64,000 nucleotides of DNA, taken from NCBI RefSeq assembly GCF_031450785.1, contig NZ_JARTWB010000002.1:1054001-1118000 (forward strand), read 5' to 3'. The notes below the pieces were generated by a model. The model was not told the DNA's origin. It did not search any database and saw nothing but the letters and a program-made list of their open reading frames with translations. Every line of letters starts with the position of its first letter. The first letter of the stretch is position 1. Positions 26,317-34,033 of this stretch are shown in pieces. A program made the translations under genes and the position numbers. Origin of the DNA: Caballeronia sp. LZ062. Lineage in GTDB: Bacteria > Pseudomonadota > Gammaproteobacteria > Burkholderiales > Burkholderiaceae.

Positions 26317-27306
26317 ATGGACAACAATCAATCCGCCAGCCGTCCCGGCCCGATGCCGGTGGCGTTCTTCGGCATCGCGGTCGGTGCGCTCGCGCTGGCG
26401 GGCGCATGGCGCGCGGCGGCTCGCGTGTGGCAGGTTCCGCACGGCGTGCCCGCTCTGCTGACGGCGGGCGCGCTCGTCGTGTGGATCGCGCTGCTCGCGG
26501 CGTACGGCCGCAAGTGGCTAACCCAACGCGCCGACGCCATCGCGGAGTTACAGCATCCGGTGCAATCGTCGTTTGCGGCGCTGGTCCCCGTTTCGACGAT
26601 GCTGGCCGCGCAGGCCGTGCAGTCCGCCTCGCGCGAAGTCGCGATGGGGCTGTTCGTGATCGGCGCCGTGAGTCAGCTCGCGCTCGGCGCATTCCTGCAC
26701 GGGCGCTTCTGGCAAGGCGGCCGCAAGCCTGAACCGACCACGCCGGCAATGTATCTGCCGACCGTCGCGCCCAGTTTCGTCGCGGGCACGGCGGCCGCGG
26801 CCTTCGGCTGGACCCAGCTCGGCGCGTTGTTCTTCGGCGCGGGCGTGTTCTCGTGGCTCGCGATCGAATCGATCGTGCTGCATCGCGCCGCCGTGCACGA
26901 ACCGTTGCCCGACGCCTTGCGCCCGACGCTCGGCATCCAGCTCGCGCCGCCGGTAGTGGGCGGCGTTTCGTACCTGTCGATCACGCATGGCGTGCCGGAT
27001 GTCTTCGCCTACATGCTGCTCGGCTACGGCCTCTATCAGGCGTTGATGCTGACGCGGCTCGTGCCGTGGATTCGTCAGCGCGCGTTCACGCCTTCGTACT
27101 GGGCGTTCAGCTTCGGCGCGGCCGCGTTGCCGACGATGGCCATCCGCATGGTCGAACGCGGTGCGCAAGGTCCGGTGGAGTGGATCGCTTTGGCATCGTT
27201 CGTGGTGGCGAACGTGGTAATCGCGGTGCTGATCGTCGGCACGGTGAAAGCGGCCGTGCAGGGGCGGCTCGTGCCGGTCCTTCCGGTGCAGGCAGGCCGG
27301 GCGTGA
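26317..27306 (+). CDS. TehA/TDT-like ten-helix membrane protein (tellurite resistance/dicarboxylate transporter superfamily)
   Basis: A 329-residue polytopic membrane protein with about ten helices and the layout of the TehA/SLAC1 superfamily. Recognisable parts are PVAFFGIAVGALALAGAW at helix 1, YLPTVAPSFVAGTAAAAFGW in the middle and LRPTLGIQLAPPVVGGVSY, which matches the 'P-P-x-V-x' region of this superfamily. SYWAFSFGAAALPTMAIRM follows in the C-terminal helices. The family includes anion channels and C4-dicarboxylate or sulfite exporters; 'tellurite resistance' is a historical label. A strong AAGGAG site precedes the ATG at 26317. The 3' end of this gene is the first unit of a tandem repeat that continues downstream. 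Confidence 0.82.
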   Translation: MDNNQSASRPGPMPVAFFGIAVGALALAGAWRAAARVWQVPHGVPALLTAGALVVWIALLAAYGRKWLTQRADAIAELQHPVQSSFAALVPVSTMLAAQAVQSASREVAMGLFVIGAVSQLALGAFLHGRFWQGGRKPEPTTPAMYLPTVAPSFVAGTAAAAFGWTQLGALFFGAGVFSWLAIESIVLHRAAVHEPLPDALRPTLGIQLAPPVVGGVSYLSITHGVPDVFAYMLLGYGLYQALMLTRLVPWIRQRAFTPSYWAFSFGAAALPTMAIRMVERGAQGPVEWIALASFVVANVVIAVLIVGTVKAAVQGRLVPVLPVQAGRA

Positions 27307-27528
27307 AAAGGGCGCGGGCGCTCGTGCGTCGCTGCTGCCGCTAACAAGGGCGAAAGCAATACGTGCAAGCAGGTCGGGCATGAAGCCGGCGGGGGCGGCG
27401 GTTGGGTGTCGCTTCTGCCGCTAAGAAGGACGAAAGCGATACGTTGAGGCAGGTTGAGCATGACGACGGCGGGGCGGCGCTTGTGCGTCGCTTCTGCCGC
27501 CTGATAGGACCTAAGAAGGGCGAACGCC
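27261..27528. repeat. Degenerate ~77-80-bp tandem array starting in the 3' end of the TehA-like gene
   Basis: Three head-to-tail units are readable. The first (27286-27362) begins with the gene's own GTGCAGGCAGGCCGGGCGTG, which contains most of the stop codon. The second (27363-27442) begins GTGCAAGCAGGTCGGGCATG and the third (27443 onward) begins GTTGAGGCAGGTTGAGCATG. All then share GTCGCTTCTGCCGCTAAGAA-like sequence and GGGCGAAAGCAATAC. A partial unit precedes inside the gene (from 27261, GGGCGGCTCGTGCCGGTCC). The third unit carries a short insertion and fades near 27528. Together with ~100 bp of plain sequence it fills the 319-bp spacer before the LysR gene. Confidence 0.85.
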
Positions 27529-27625
27529 GAGCGCTCTGGCTGTATTGGCGGTCAGTCGTGCGCAGCGCCGGAAGACCGGCGAACGGCTAAGAGCGACTAG
27601 CAACACCGCCCGACACGAGCTTCGT

Positions 27626-28543
27626 TCAGGCCATCTGCTCGGCGAGCGTTCCCTCGACGAAATCCTTCAGGAACGCCACCCACGTCTTGATCTTGGCATC
27701 CAGATATTGCCTCGATGCGTACATCGCGTAGATGGTCATGGTCTGCAGTTCCCATTCGGGCAGCACGCGCACGAGTTCGCCGCTCTTGATGGACGGCAGC
27801 GCGGACAGCGCGGGCAGCGGCGCAATGCCGAAGCCGTCCGCGACCGCGACGGCAAGCGCATCGGCCGAATTGACGCGCAGGCGGCCCGGCGGAAGGTCCA
27901 CTTCGGCGTGGCCGCGCGGACCCTCGAACGCCCACCGGTCGACCGGAAAGAATGTGGTGACGAGTTGCAGGCAAGCGTGCTTCGCCAGATCCTCGATGTC
28001 GCGCGGCACGCCCGCCCGCTCCAGATAGCTCGGCGATGCGCACAAGAGGCTCGGCATCGAGCAAATGCGGGTCGAGACGAGCGCGGAATCGGGCAGCGCC
28101 GATGTCGTGACTTGCACGAACACGTCGTAGCCTTCGTCGAGCATGTCGGGAACGTTCTGCGACAACGTCAGCTCCACCCGAACTTGCGGGTGCGCTTCCA
28201 GATAGCGCGTGAGCGCGGGCACGACGTAGTGATGCCCGAACGTGATCGGCGCATGCATGCGCAGCACGCCGCTCGGCAGCACGCGCGCGTCGCCGGCTTC
28301 GGCTTCGGACAGATCGACGAGCGCGATCACCTCCTTGCATCGCGCGAGATAGCGGTTGCCCGCATCCGTCAACGCAACGCGCCGCGTCGTGCGGTTCAAC
28401 AGCCGCGTGCGCAGATGCGTCTCCAGATCGGTGATGGCGCGCGACGCCTGCGCCGTCGTGATGTCCAATTGCTGCGCGGCCGCCGTGAAGCTCGACGCTT
28501 CCGCCACGCGCGCGAAAATCCGCATGCTTCGCAACAGGTCCAT
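27626..28543 (-). CDS. LysR family transcriptional regulator
   Basis: A 305-residue LysR-type regulator of the subgroup near DsdC/YafC/CrgA-like proteins. The N-terminal winged helix-turn-helix (MDLLRSMRIFARVAEASSFT, AAQQLDITTAQASRAITDLE, LLNRTTRRVALTDAG) is complete. The C-terminal effector domain begins at VLPSGVLRMHAPITFG and includes DALAVAVADGFGIAPLPAL. The effector and target are unknown. The likely target is the divergent gene at 28784 or the gene itself. The 240-bp spacer upstream contains a near-perfect direct repeat (GGCAACC with T-runs, 28553-28584). Confidence 0.9.
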   Translation of the reverse strand: MDLLRSMRIFARVAEASSFTAAAQQLDITTAQASRAITDLETHLRTRLLNRTTRRVALTDAGNRYLARCKEVIALVDLSEAEAGDARVLPSGVLRMHAPITFGHHYVVPALTRYLEAHPQVRVELTLSQNVPDMLDEGYDVFVQVTTSALPDSALVSTRICSMPSLLCASPSYLERAGVPRDIEDLAKHACLQLVTTFFPVDRWAFEGPRGHAEVDLPPGRLRVNSADALAVAVADGFGIAPLPALSALPSIKSGELVRVLPEWELQTMTIYAMYASRQYLDAKIKTWVAFLKDFVEGTLAEQMA

Positions 28544-28783
28544 TTCGCAGCCTTTTTTGGCAACCTATTCGGCAACCTTTTTTGACGAAGCCCGCACTAT
28601 CCCATGTGGGCGCGCGTGCACGCAACCGCGCGCCGCCGCGAGGCCGCGTTCCGCCGGAGATGAAGGCAGTCCGAGCGTTCGTTTCAGCGCTCACATCTGT
28701 TACAGGCGTTGTAACGCAAGGCGCAGCGGCCCCGCCTAACATGCGTTCATGGCCGTACTGCGGCTATCGAGGCAGAGGACAAC

Positions 28784-29173
28784 ATGAACATCAAAACGTA
28801 TATCGGACTGGGTATCGCCGCGTGCGCGGGACTGGCTTGCGAGGCGGCGTCTGCGGGCGTGAGCATCGGGGTCAATCTGGGCGTGCCCGTGGTGCCCGCC
28901 TATGCGCCGCCCGTGTATGCGGCCCCCGCGCCGGTGTATGCCGCGCCGGCGCCCGCATATGTCGAGCAGCCCGCGCCGCCGCCCCCGCCCCCGCCCGTCT
29001 ATGTCGAGCAAGCTGCGCCGCCTGTCGTGTATCAGCCTGCGCCGGTCGTCGTGGCGCCTGCGCCGGCAATTATCGTCGGCTGGCATGGCGACCGCTATTG
29101 GGACGGCTACCGCTATTGGGACCGGCGCGACTGGTATGCGCACCACGGCGGCTACGAGCGTCGCCATTGGTAA
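28784..29173 (+). CDS. Exported proline-rich protein
   Basis: A 129-residue protein with a signal peptide (about residues 1-24, ending EAASAG), then a Pro/Ala/Tyr/Val-rich repeat region with reiterated VYAAPAP and YVEQPAPPPP-type units. A Trp/Tyr/Arg/His-rich tail (GWHGDRYWDGYRYWDRRDW) follows. An AGAGGAC ribosome site lies 5 nt before the ATG. Such proteins resemble YXWGxxxRY surface or envelope proteins, but the function is unknown. It is followed after 25 bp by a similar small lipoprotein, so they probably form a pair. Confidence 0.75.
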   Translation: MNIKTYIGLGIAACAGLACEAASAGVSIGVNLGVPVVPAYAPPVYAAPAPVYAAPAPAYVEQPAPPPPPPPVYVEQAAPPVVYQPAPVVVAPAPAIIVGWHGDRYWDGYRYWDRRDWYAHHGGYERRHW

Positions 29174-29198
29174 GGCTGGGCAGCGGGGAGCGACCTTC

Positions 29199-29426
29199 AT
29201 GAAAATGCAAACGAAGTATGTGTCCCGCGTGGCGTATCTCTCGGCGACGCTCGCGCTGGCAGCGGCGTTGAGCGGCTGCGTCTATGCGCCGCCTTACGGC
29301 TATGCGCCCGCGCCGGCCTACGGCTATGCACCGGCTTACGGCTATGCGTATGCGCCGGCGTACTACGCGCCGTCGGTGTCGGTGGGTGTCGGGTTCGGGG
29401 GATACGGTCATTGGCACGGCCGGTGA
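29199..29426 (+). CDS. Tyr/Ala/Gly-rich small lipoprotein
   Basis: A 75-residue predicted lipoprotein with signal RVAYLSATLALAAALSGC (lipobox LSGC). The mature part is built of YGYAPAPAYGYAPAYGYA-type repeats and ends in VGVGFGGYGHWHGR. A GGGAG ribosome site lies 8 nt before the ATG. The compositional likeness to the preceding exported protein suggests a shared envelope role; no family function is known. Confidence 0.7.
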   Translation: MKMQTKYVSRVAYLSATLALAAALSGCVYAPPYGYAPAPAYGYAPAYGYAYAPAYYAPSVSVGVGFGGYGHWHGR

Positions 29427-29531
29427 TTCGCGCCGGCGGGCATCGCGTCATCGCGATAAACGCGGCGCCCGTCGTGAGCGCCACAGGAACACCCGTTGCT
29501 GCGGTGCTCTCGACACCATGGAGAAATGCTT

Positions 29532-30065
29532 ATGGCCGAGCACACCGAAACCGTGCAGGCGGCGAACGCCCGCTGCGAGTCGTTCCTGCTCGCAACGAAC
29601 GGCTGGGTGCCGAACAACGCGCGCCTGCCCGTGCTCGTGTGGCACGGCGCGATCGATCCGCAGAACCGCGACTGCGGCAGCCGTTTCGAGGCGCTCTTCG
29701 CGCAGAACGGCTGGCCGCCGCAGTGGCGCGACAGCGTCTTCGACTATCACCATTTTCATTCGACGGCGCATGAGGCGCTGGGCGTGGCATCGGGAGAAGC
29801 GGAGCTGATCATCGGCGGACCGGAGGGGCGCGTGATCGCCCTGCGCGCCGGCGACGCCCTCGTGCTGCCTGCTGGCACCGGTCATTGCCTGTTGACGAGC
29901 GCACGCCGGTTTCAGGTCATCGGCGCATATCCGCCGGACCAGCAATGGGACATTCGCCGTGACGCCCTGAGCGACGACGAACGCCGCGCGATGGAAGCGT
30001 TGCCATTTCCGAAGAGCGATCCGGTCGCCGGCGAGGACGGACCGCTCACGCGTCTATGGCGCTAG
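29532..30065 (+). CDS. Cupin-fold protein
   Basis: A 177-residue cytoplasmic protein with a single cupin beta-barrel in its middle. FDYHHFHSTAHEALGVASGE gives the His/His/Glu metal-binding part of cupin motif 1. LRAGDALVLPAGTGHCLL matches motif 2 with its conserved Pro-Ala-Gly-x-x-His. The C-terminal tail contains DQQWDIRRDALSDDER. The family includes uncharacterised proteins with the same architecture; any enzymatic activity is unknown. A GGAGAAA ribosome site precedes the ATG. Confidence 0.85.
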   Translation: MAEHTETVQAANARCESFLLATNGWVPNNARLPVLVWHGAIDPQNRDCGSRFEALFAQNGWPPQWRDSVFDYHHFHSTAHEALGVASGEAELIIGGPEGRVIALRAGDALVLPAGTGHCLLTSARRFQVIGAYPPDQQWDIRRDALSDDERRAMEALPFPKSDPVAGEDGPLTRLWR

Positions 30066-30086
30066 TGCGCGCACGGCGCGTATCGC

Positions 30087-31046
30087 TCACTGCTTGGCTT
30101 GATTCGCGCATGCGGTGCTCCGCGCGCGCCCGAGCGGCAGCCGTTTGACGACGCCCGTCGCGAGCGCGGTGCCCGCGAGCACGACAGCGCAAGCGGCCGC
30201 CATGCCTGCCGACACGTGCTCGGCGAGAAAGAGCGCGCCCCACAGAATCCCGAAAATGGGAATCACGAACGTCACGGTGATCGCCCGCGCCGGTCCTGCC
30301 ACCGCGATCAGGTGGAAGAACAGCATGTAGGCCACGCCCGTGCACGCAATCCCGAGCCCGATCACGGCGCCCCACGCCGTCAGCGACACCGTGCCCGCCG
30401 GCCATGCGACGAGCGCAAACGGAAGGAGCACGAGCGTCGCCGCGCTCATGGTGCCGGCCGCCACGGTGAGTGAATCGACGTCCATCAGATGCCGCTTCGT
30501 GTAACTCGCGGCGATGCCGTAGCACAGCGTGGCGGTGAGCGCCGCGAGGGCGGCGAGCGCGGTCGTCATCGGTGACGTCGCGGGCGTCGCTGACGTCGTG
30601 AGGTCGTGCACGAACATCTGATCCCAGACGAGCGCCATCACGCCCGCGAAGCCGATTGCAAGTCCCGCCACGCGCAGGCGGCTCAGGCGGTCGCCGAGCC
30701 AGAGATAAGCGACGAGCGCGCCCCATAGCGGCGTCGTCGCGTTGATCACCGAAGTGACGCCCGCCGACAGGGTCAATTCCGCATACGCGAAGAGACAAAA
30801 GGGCGCGGCGGAATTGAAGACGCCGACCACGAGAAGCGGCCATGCGCGCTGGCGCATCGTCGCGAACGCTTCCCGTGACGAGCCGCGCATCACCAGCACG
30901 AGCAGCAGAAACGCCGCGCCGATGCCCACGCGCAACGCCATTAGCGGCGCGACGCCGAGATCGGTCACGCCGACGCGGATGAAGAGGAACGAGCCGCCCC
31001 ACAGCGCGGCGAGGACGAGCAACTGAGCCAGATTGACGGGATTCAT
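30087..31046 (-). CDS. EamA/DMT superfamily transporter
   Basis: A 319-residue DMT transporter with ten helices. LVLAALWGGSFLFIRVGVTD opens the first EamA unit, which also has AELTLSAGVTSVINATTPLW. The second contains CYGIAASYTKRHLM and LIAVAGPARAITVTFVIPIF before FLAEHVSAGMAAACAV. A ~12-residue loop rich in Thr, Ser and Pro separates the halves. Substrate unknown. It converges on the cupin gene (21 bp between stops). Confidence 0.87.
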   Translation of the reverse strand: MNPVNLAQLLVLAALWGGSFLFIRVGVTDLGVAPLMALRVGIGAAFLLLVLVMRGSSREAFATMRQRAWPLLVVGVFNSAAPFCLFAYAELTLSAGVTSVINATTPLWGALVAYLWLGDRLSRLRVAGLAIGFAGVMALVWDQMFVHDLTTSATPATSPMTTALAALAALTATLCYGIAASYTKRHLMDVDSLTVAAGTMSAATLVLLPFALVAWPAGTVSLTAWGAVIGLGIACTGVAYMLFFHLIAVAGPARAITVTFVIPIFGILWGALFLAEHVSAGMAAACAVVLAGTALATGVVKRLPLGRARSTACANQAKQ

Positions 31047-31367
31047 GACGGGCTTCGCAGAAAGAGTCGGGAGCGAAGCCATCGTAGTGGCGCGCGAGCG
31101 GGTGATGCTTCGCTGCGGCGTGAAACGAAAAATGCGCGTGCGCCGGCTTCGTCTGATGGAGGACGATCGTAGGCGCGACGCGTCGCAGCGGCAAACGAGC
31201 AATTCTCACCGGTATGTGAAAGAAATTGCGATGAGCGCATCGTGACGATGCCGCGCGGCCTATGCCGTACGGACGAGCTGCCGGCATAAGCCCGTCGGTG
31301 CGACTCTTGCTGTCCTACCGATGCACGGCTCACGCAGTGAGATCAACGACGCAAAAAGGAGAGCGCC

Positions 31368-31919
31368 ATGGAGAACGCCAACGCCAACGCCAACGCCAAC
31401 GCCAACGCCAACGCCAACGCAAACGCAAACCCGAACGGCAGCACGAAAAGCACAGGAAACACGACAGCATCGCCGGGCGAACCGCCGGTATCGCGCAAAT
31501 CCGTCGAAAGCGCGATGGACGCGGCGCTCGGTCCCGGCATGGAGCACAGCGGCGCTGCGAACGCTGCTCCGCATGCACCCGGCGCGGCGCAACAGCCGGC
31601 GCGCAATGCGCCGTATCCCGCGCCTTATCACGCGCACGGCAGTGTGCTGGAAGGCGGCGACAGTCCCGCCGTGCTCGCGCAGCCCGCGTCGGCAGCGTCG
31701 CAAGGGCAGGGCAGCCCGCTGCGGCGAGAGCGCATTCCGGATCGTATGTCGGCGGGGCGCCGTGCGCAGCGTGTCATTTCGGGCGCGCAGGACGTAGCCG
31801 TTGCGCGTTACCGGCTCGTCACCGAAGGCACCGACGATTTCGTGCACGACAACCCGTGGAAATCCATCGCCATGGCCGCGATAGGCGGGCTGATCGTCGG
31901 ATTGCTGATAGCGCGCTGA
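31368..31919 (+). CDS. DUF883 (ElaB/YqjD-like) membrane-anchor protein with Asn-Ala repeat
   Basis: A 183-residue protein whose C-terminal half matches the DUF883/ElaB/YqjD/YgaM group. These are stationary-phase inner-membrane proteins reported to bind ribosomes in E. coli. The C-terminal part has VARYRLVTEGTDDFVHDNPW followed by a Gly-rich transmembrane anchor (AAIGGLIVGLLIAR) at the extreme end. The N-terminus is unusual: residues 3-21 are (Asn-Ala) repeats from a 6-bp DNA repeat, then a Gly/Pro/Ala-rich disordered linker. A perfect AAGGAG ribosome site precedes the ATG. Regulation by stationary phase is likely by analogy only. Confidence 0.85.
   Translation: MENANANANANANANANANANPNGSTKSTGNTTASPGEPPVSRKSVESAMDAALGPGMEHSGAANAAPHAPGAAQQPARNAPYPAPYHAHGSVLEGGDSPAVLAQPASAASQGQGSPLRRERIPDRMSAGRRAQRVISGAQDVAVARYRLVTEGTDDFVHDNPWKSIAMAAIGGLIVGLLIAR
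31374..31430 (+). repeat. In-frame AACGCC hexanucleotide repeat
   Basis: Seven perfect AACGCC units, then two AACGCA units and a terminal AAC, encode nine Asn-Ala pairs plus one Asn, right after the second codon of the DUF883 gene. A 6-bp period keeps the reading frame, so slippage would change repeat length without disrupting the protein. Confidence 0.95.
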
Positions 31920-32603
31920 CCGAGCGAGGTCGCGGTTCGCGGCGGGCTTCGTCGCTTGGCTCTCGGAGAAAGAACGGCGCGGCGCTTGTCGCCGCTCCGG
32001 CCTGAAGCACACGCGAGCCGCGAAAGTCCGGACGCCACGAAGCGCGACTTCCGCTCACGCAGGAGCCGCAGTCGCGCCGGGTGCTGATTGCACATTCGGA
32101 ATTGAACGTAGGCGATTATCTTGCGCTCGGGCTCGCCATACGGGGCTTCGAGAGGGTGTAAGTCGGTCACGTGGCGGCTGCCCGGCCTGCGTCGTCGTGG
32201 CGGCCTAAGGCGCTCTTTGCGTGAATGCGCGCATCGGCGAATTATCGAGTCGGAGACACTGCGCGGTCAGGTGTCCGCGCGCCCGATGCGTGGGCGGGCG
32301 CAGCCGCGTGACCGAATGCTGATGGCGCTAAGGTCGGCGAAACATCGGGCGGGAGACGGTGGCACAGCCACGCGTCCGCGCCCGATGCATGAACAGGCGC
32401 AGCGGCGCAAGCAACTGCTGATCGCGCTTAACGGGGAGGAACCCAGCGGCCACGCGACGCGTTGCGGCTTCTGCCTGAGGCCGTGTGGCCCGCAATGAGA
32501 GTGATAAACAGACCGTCGCGCTACTTCGGACGTGCGTCAGCACGCAAGCGCCGCGCTGGCTCGTCGACGCCGCCGGCCACGGCCGCGTCGACGTTCGGCG
32601 GAA
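31920..32603. other. Gene-free region downstream of the DUF883 gene
   Basis: About 680 bp between convergent genes. I find no ORF with a ribosome site. The right-hand part contains a 100-bp tandem duplication (32235-32434). The left part shows weaker echoes of the same unit, such as GGGTGCTGATTGCAC near 32080. Confidence 0.6.
32235..32434. repeat. 100-bp degenerate tandem duplication
   Basis: Two adjacent units of 100 bp both begin CGGCGAA and contain (GT)CCGCGC..CCCGATGC. They end in CTGATGGCGCTAAG (first) and CTGATCGCGCTTAAC (second). The ends resemble the 3' end of the upstream DUF883 gene (TTGCTGATAGCGCGCTGA), hinting at the same origin as the arrays at 1125 and 27261, but the resemblance is short. 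Confidence 0.7.
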
Positions 32604-32873
32604 TCAGGCCGTCTTCTTGAAGTCGTTGGTTTCGAGTTCGACCGACTGACCGCCATTGCGCTCCAACGCCCGCCGCGCGGCCTCCTCGATCTGAAGTCGT
32701 CCGCCTTCGAACGCGCTCAAGATCGCGTGCGACGACGTTCCGCTGTTGCCGAAGTGGTCGTTGAGCGCATCCAGGGACACGCTGCACCAGACTTCGCGGC
32801 CGTCGACCGCCGCTTCGAACGCGACACGCGCTGCCGCCACCACATGACGCCGCCCGCTGAACTCAATCGTCAT
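32604..32873 (-). CDS. DUF1488 family protein
   Basis: An 89-residue small protein of the DUF1488 family. MTIEFSGRRHVV at the start, VWCSVSLDALNDHFG in the middle and a C-terminal helix (IEEAARRALERNGG) are typical; length matches (~85 aa). Function is unknown for the family. The ATG at 32873 is preceded by AGGAGG at 8-nt spacing. The frame's upstream GTG at 32882 overlaps that ribosome site and is not the start. Confidence 0.85.
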   Translation of the reverse strand: MTIEFSGRRHVVAAARVAFEAAVDGREVWCSVSLDALNDHFGNSGTSSHAILSAFEGGRLQIEEAARRALERNGGQSVELETNDFKKTA

Positions 32874-33082
32874 CCTGATCACCTCCTGTTATTGGTTCGG
32901 AGAACCGCTGGGAAATTGTGAAGGGCTTGAGAAGCGCTGCCGCGCGATGCCCGCGACGAGAGGCCGGAGGCCGGCCATCGAGCCGTCGCGGTTTCATCAT
33001 ACGCTGCGCGGCGCGTCCGGGTGACGATGCAACGCCTATACCCGCTTATCGAAGAGACGGCGGGGCGGACGTGCGATGTTCG

Positions 33083-33307
33083 TCAGCAGCACAGGCACCC
33101 GCCGCGATGACGCATGCCGTAACTGCCGACGTCCTCGCTGGCGGGCTGCGAGCCGCCACCGCTGCTGCCAACGGATGGCGCGCCGATGGTCACGCGGGCG
33201 GCCGTCGCGCCGCAGTCGGGGCAGGCGGCAGGTTCGTCGCGTTCGGCGATGCGGCGGACTGCTTCGAATGCGCCGCATTGCGAGCATTCGTAGTCGTAGA
33301 CAGGCAT
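33083..33307 (-). CDS. FmdB-type zinc ribbon protein
   Basis: A 74-residue protein with an N-terminal FmdB/CxxC_CxxC_SSSS-type zinc ribbon: MPVYDYECSQCG and ACPDCG supply Cys8, Cys11, Cys29 and Cys32. It ends in a Gly/Ser-rich linker and an unusual Cys-rich tail (GGCLCC). Family members are often regulatory or of unknown function. The start at the conserved MPVYDYEC is chosen although no strong ribosome site is visible. Confidence 0.85.
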   Translation of the reverse strand: MPVYDYECSQCGAFEAVRRIAERDEPAACPDCGATAARVTIGAPSVGSSGGGSQPASEDVGSYGMRHRGGCLCC

Positions 33308-33437
33308 GGCGTATCGGGAAAAGAGACAGAAGTTAAAAGTGTAGCAAGCAAGCCACATTCCGCGTGAGAGAGACGCGCGGCGCGCGTGGCATCGGCATTG
33401 CTAAAGAAGGGAGCTATCACCGCCAAAGGAGGCATCA

Positions 33438-33983
33438 ATGAAACGCAATGCAGTTCTGCTCACCGCGCTGGCATCGGCGCTTTTCGCCGCCGCGCCGGCT
33501 GTCACGCTCGCGCAGACGCAGGCGGCCAGCACCACGATGGCCAACGACTTGCCGTCGCCTGACAAGGAATTCGTACAGGCCGCATCGATGTCCAGCTCCA
33601 CCGAGATCGACGCCAGCAAGCTCGCGACCAAGCAATCGCAGGACAAGGACGTGAAGAACTTCGCGCATCACATGATGGTCGATCACACCAAGCTCACGAT
33701 GCAGCTCAAGATGGCTGCGCCGCATGGCGTGGCGGTGCCGAAGGACAATTCGGACACGTCCGTGCTCGATTCCCTCAAGGGCCTGAAGGGCAAGGAATTC
33801 GATACGGCTTACATCCAGAAGGTCGGTGTACAGGGACACCAGCAAGCCGTCGAAGCGTTCCAGAAGGAAGCCGACGGCGGCCAGAACGCGGATCTGAAGA
33901 AGGCCGCGCAGAAGGCACTGCCGACCATTCAACAGCATCTGAAGATGGCGCAGGATCTTGCTTCGAAGAAGGGCGTGCAATAA
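33438..33983 (+). CDS. DUF4142 family exported protein
   Basis: A 181-residue periplasmic protein with a signal peptide (about residues 1-25, ending AVTLAQ). A four-helix DUF4142 domain with a ferritin/DUF305-like look follows: FVQAASMSSSTEIDASKLAT, VKNFAHHMMVDHTKLTMQL, and a C-terminal VQGHQQAVEAFQKEA and LPTIQQHLKMAQDL. The HH/DH pattern (HHMMVDH) is typical. Function is unknown; family members occur in stress and biofilm contexts. A very strong AAAGGAGG ribosome site precedes the ATG. Confidence 0.9.
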   Translation: MKRNAVLLTALASALFAAAPAVTLAQTQAASTTMANDLPSPDKEFVQAASMSSSTEIDASKLATKQSQDKDVKNFAHHMMVDHTKLTMQLKMAAPHGVAVPKDNSDTSVLDSLKGLKGKEFDTAYIQKVGVQGHQQAVEAFQKEADGGQNADLKKAAQKALPTIQQHLKMAQDLASKKGVQ

Positions 33984-33998
33984 GTGCACGCAAGGCGC

Positions 33999-34024
33999 GG
34001 CGCGCGGCATGGCCGCCGCGCGCC
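33999..34024. terminator. GC-rich hairpin between convergent genes
   Basis: A 10-bp perfect stem (GGCGCGCGGC with GCCGCGCGCC) and a 6-nt loop lie between the DUF4142 and carbonic anhydrase stop codons. No T-run follows on either strand, so it may be a Rho-assisted or mRNA 3'-protecting structure rather than a canonical terminator. Confidence 0.45.
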
Positions 34025-34033
34025 GTGGTCCGC

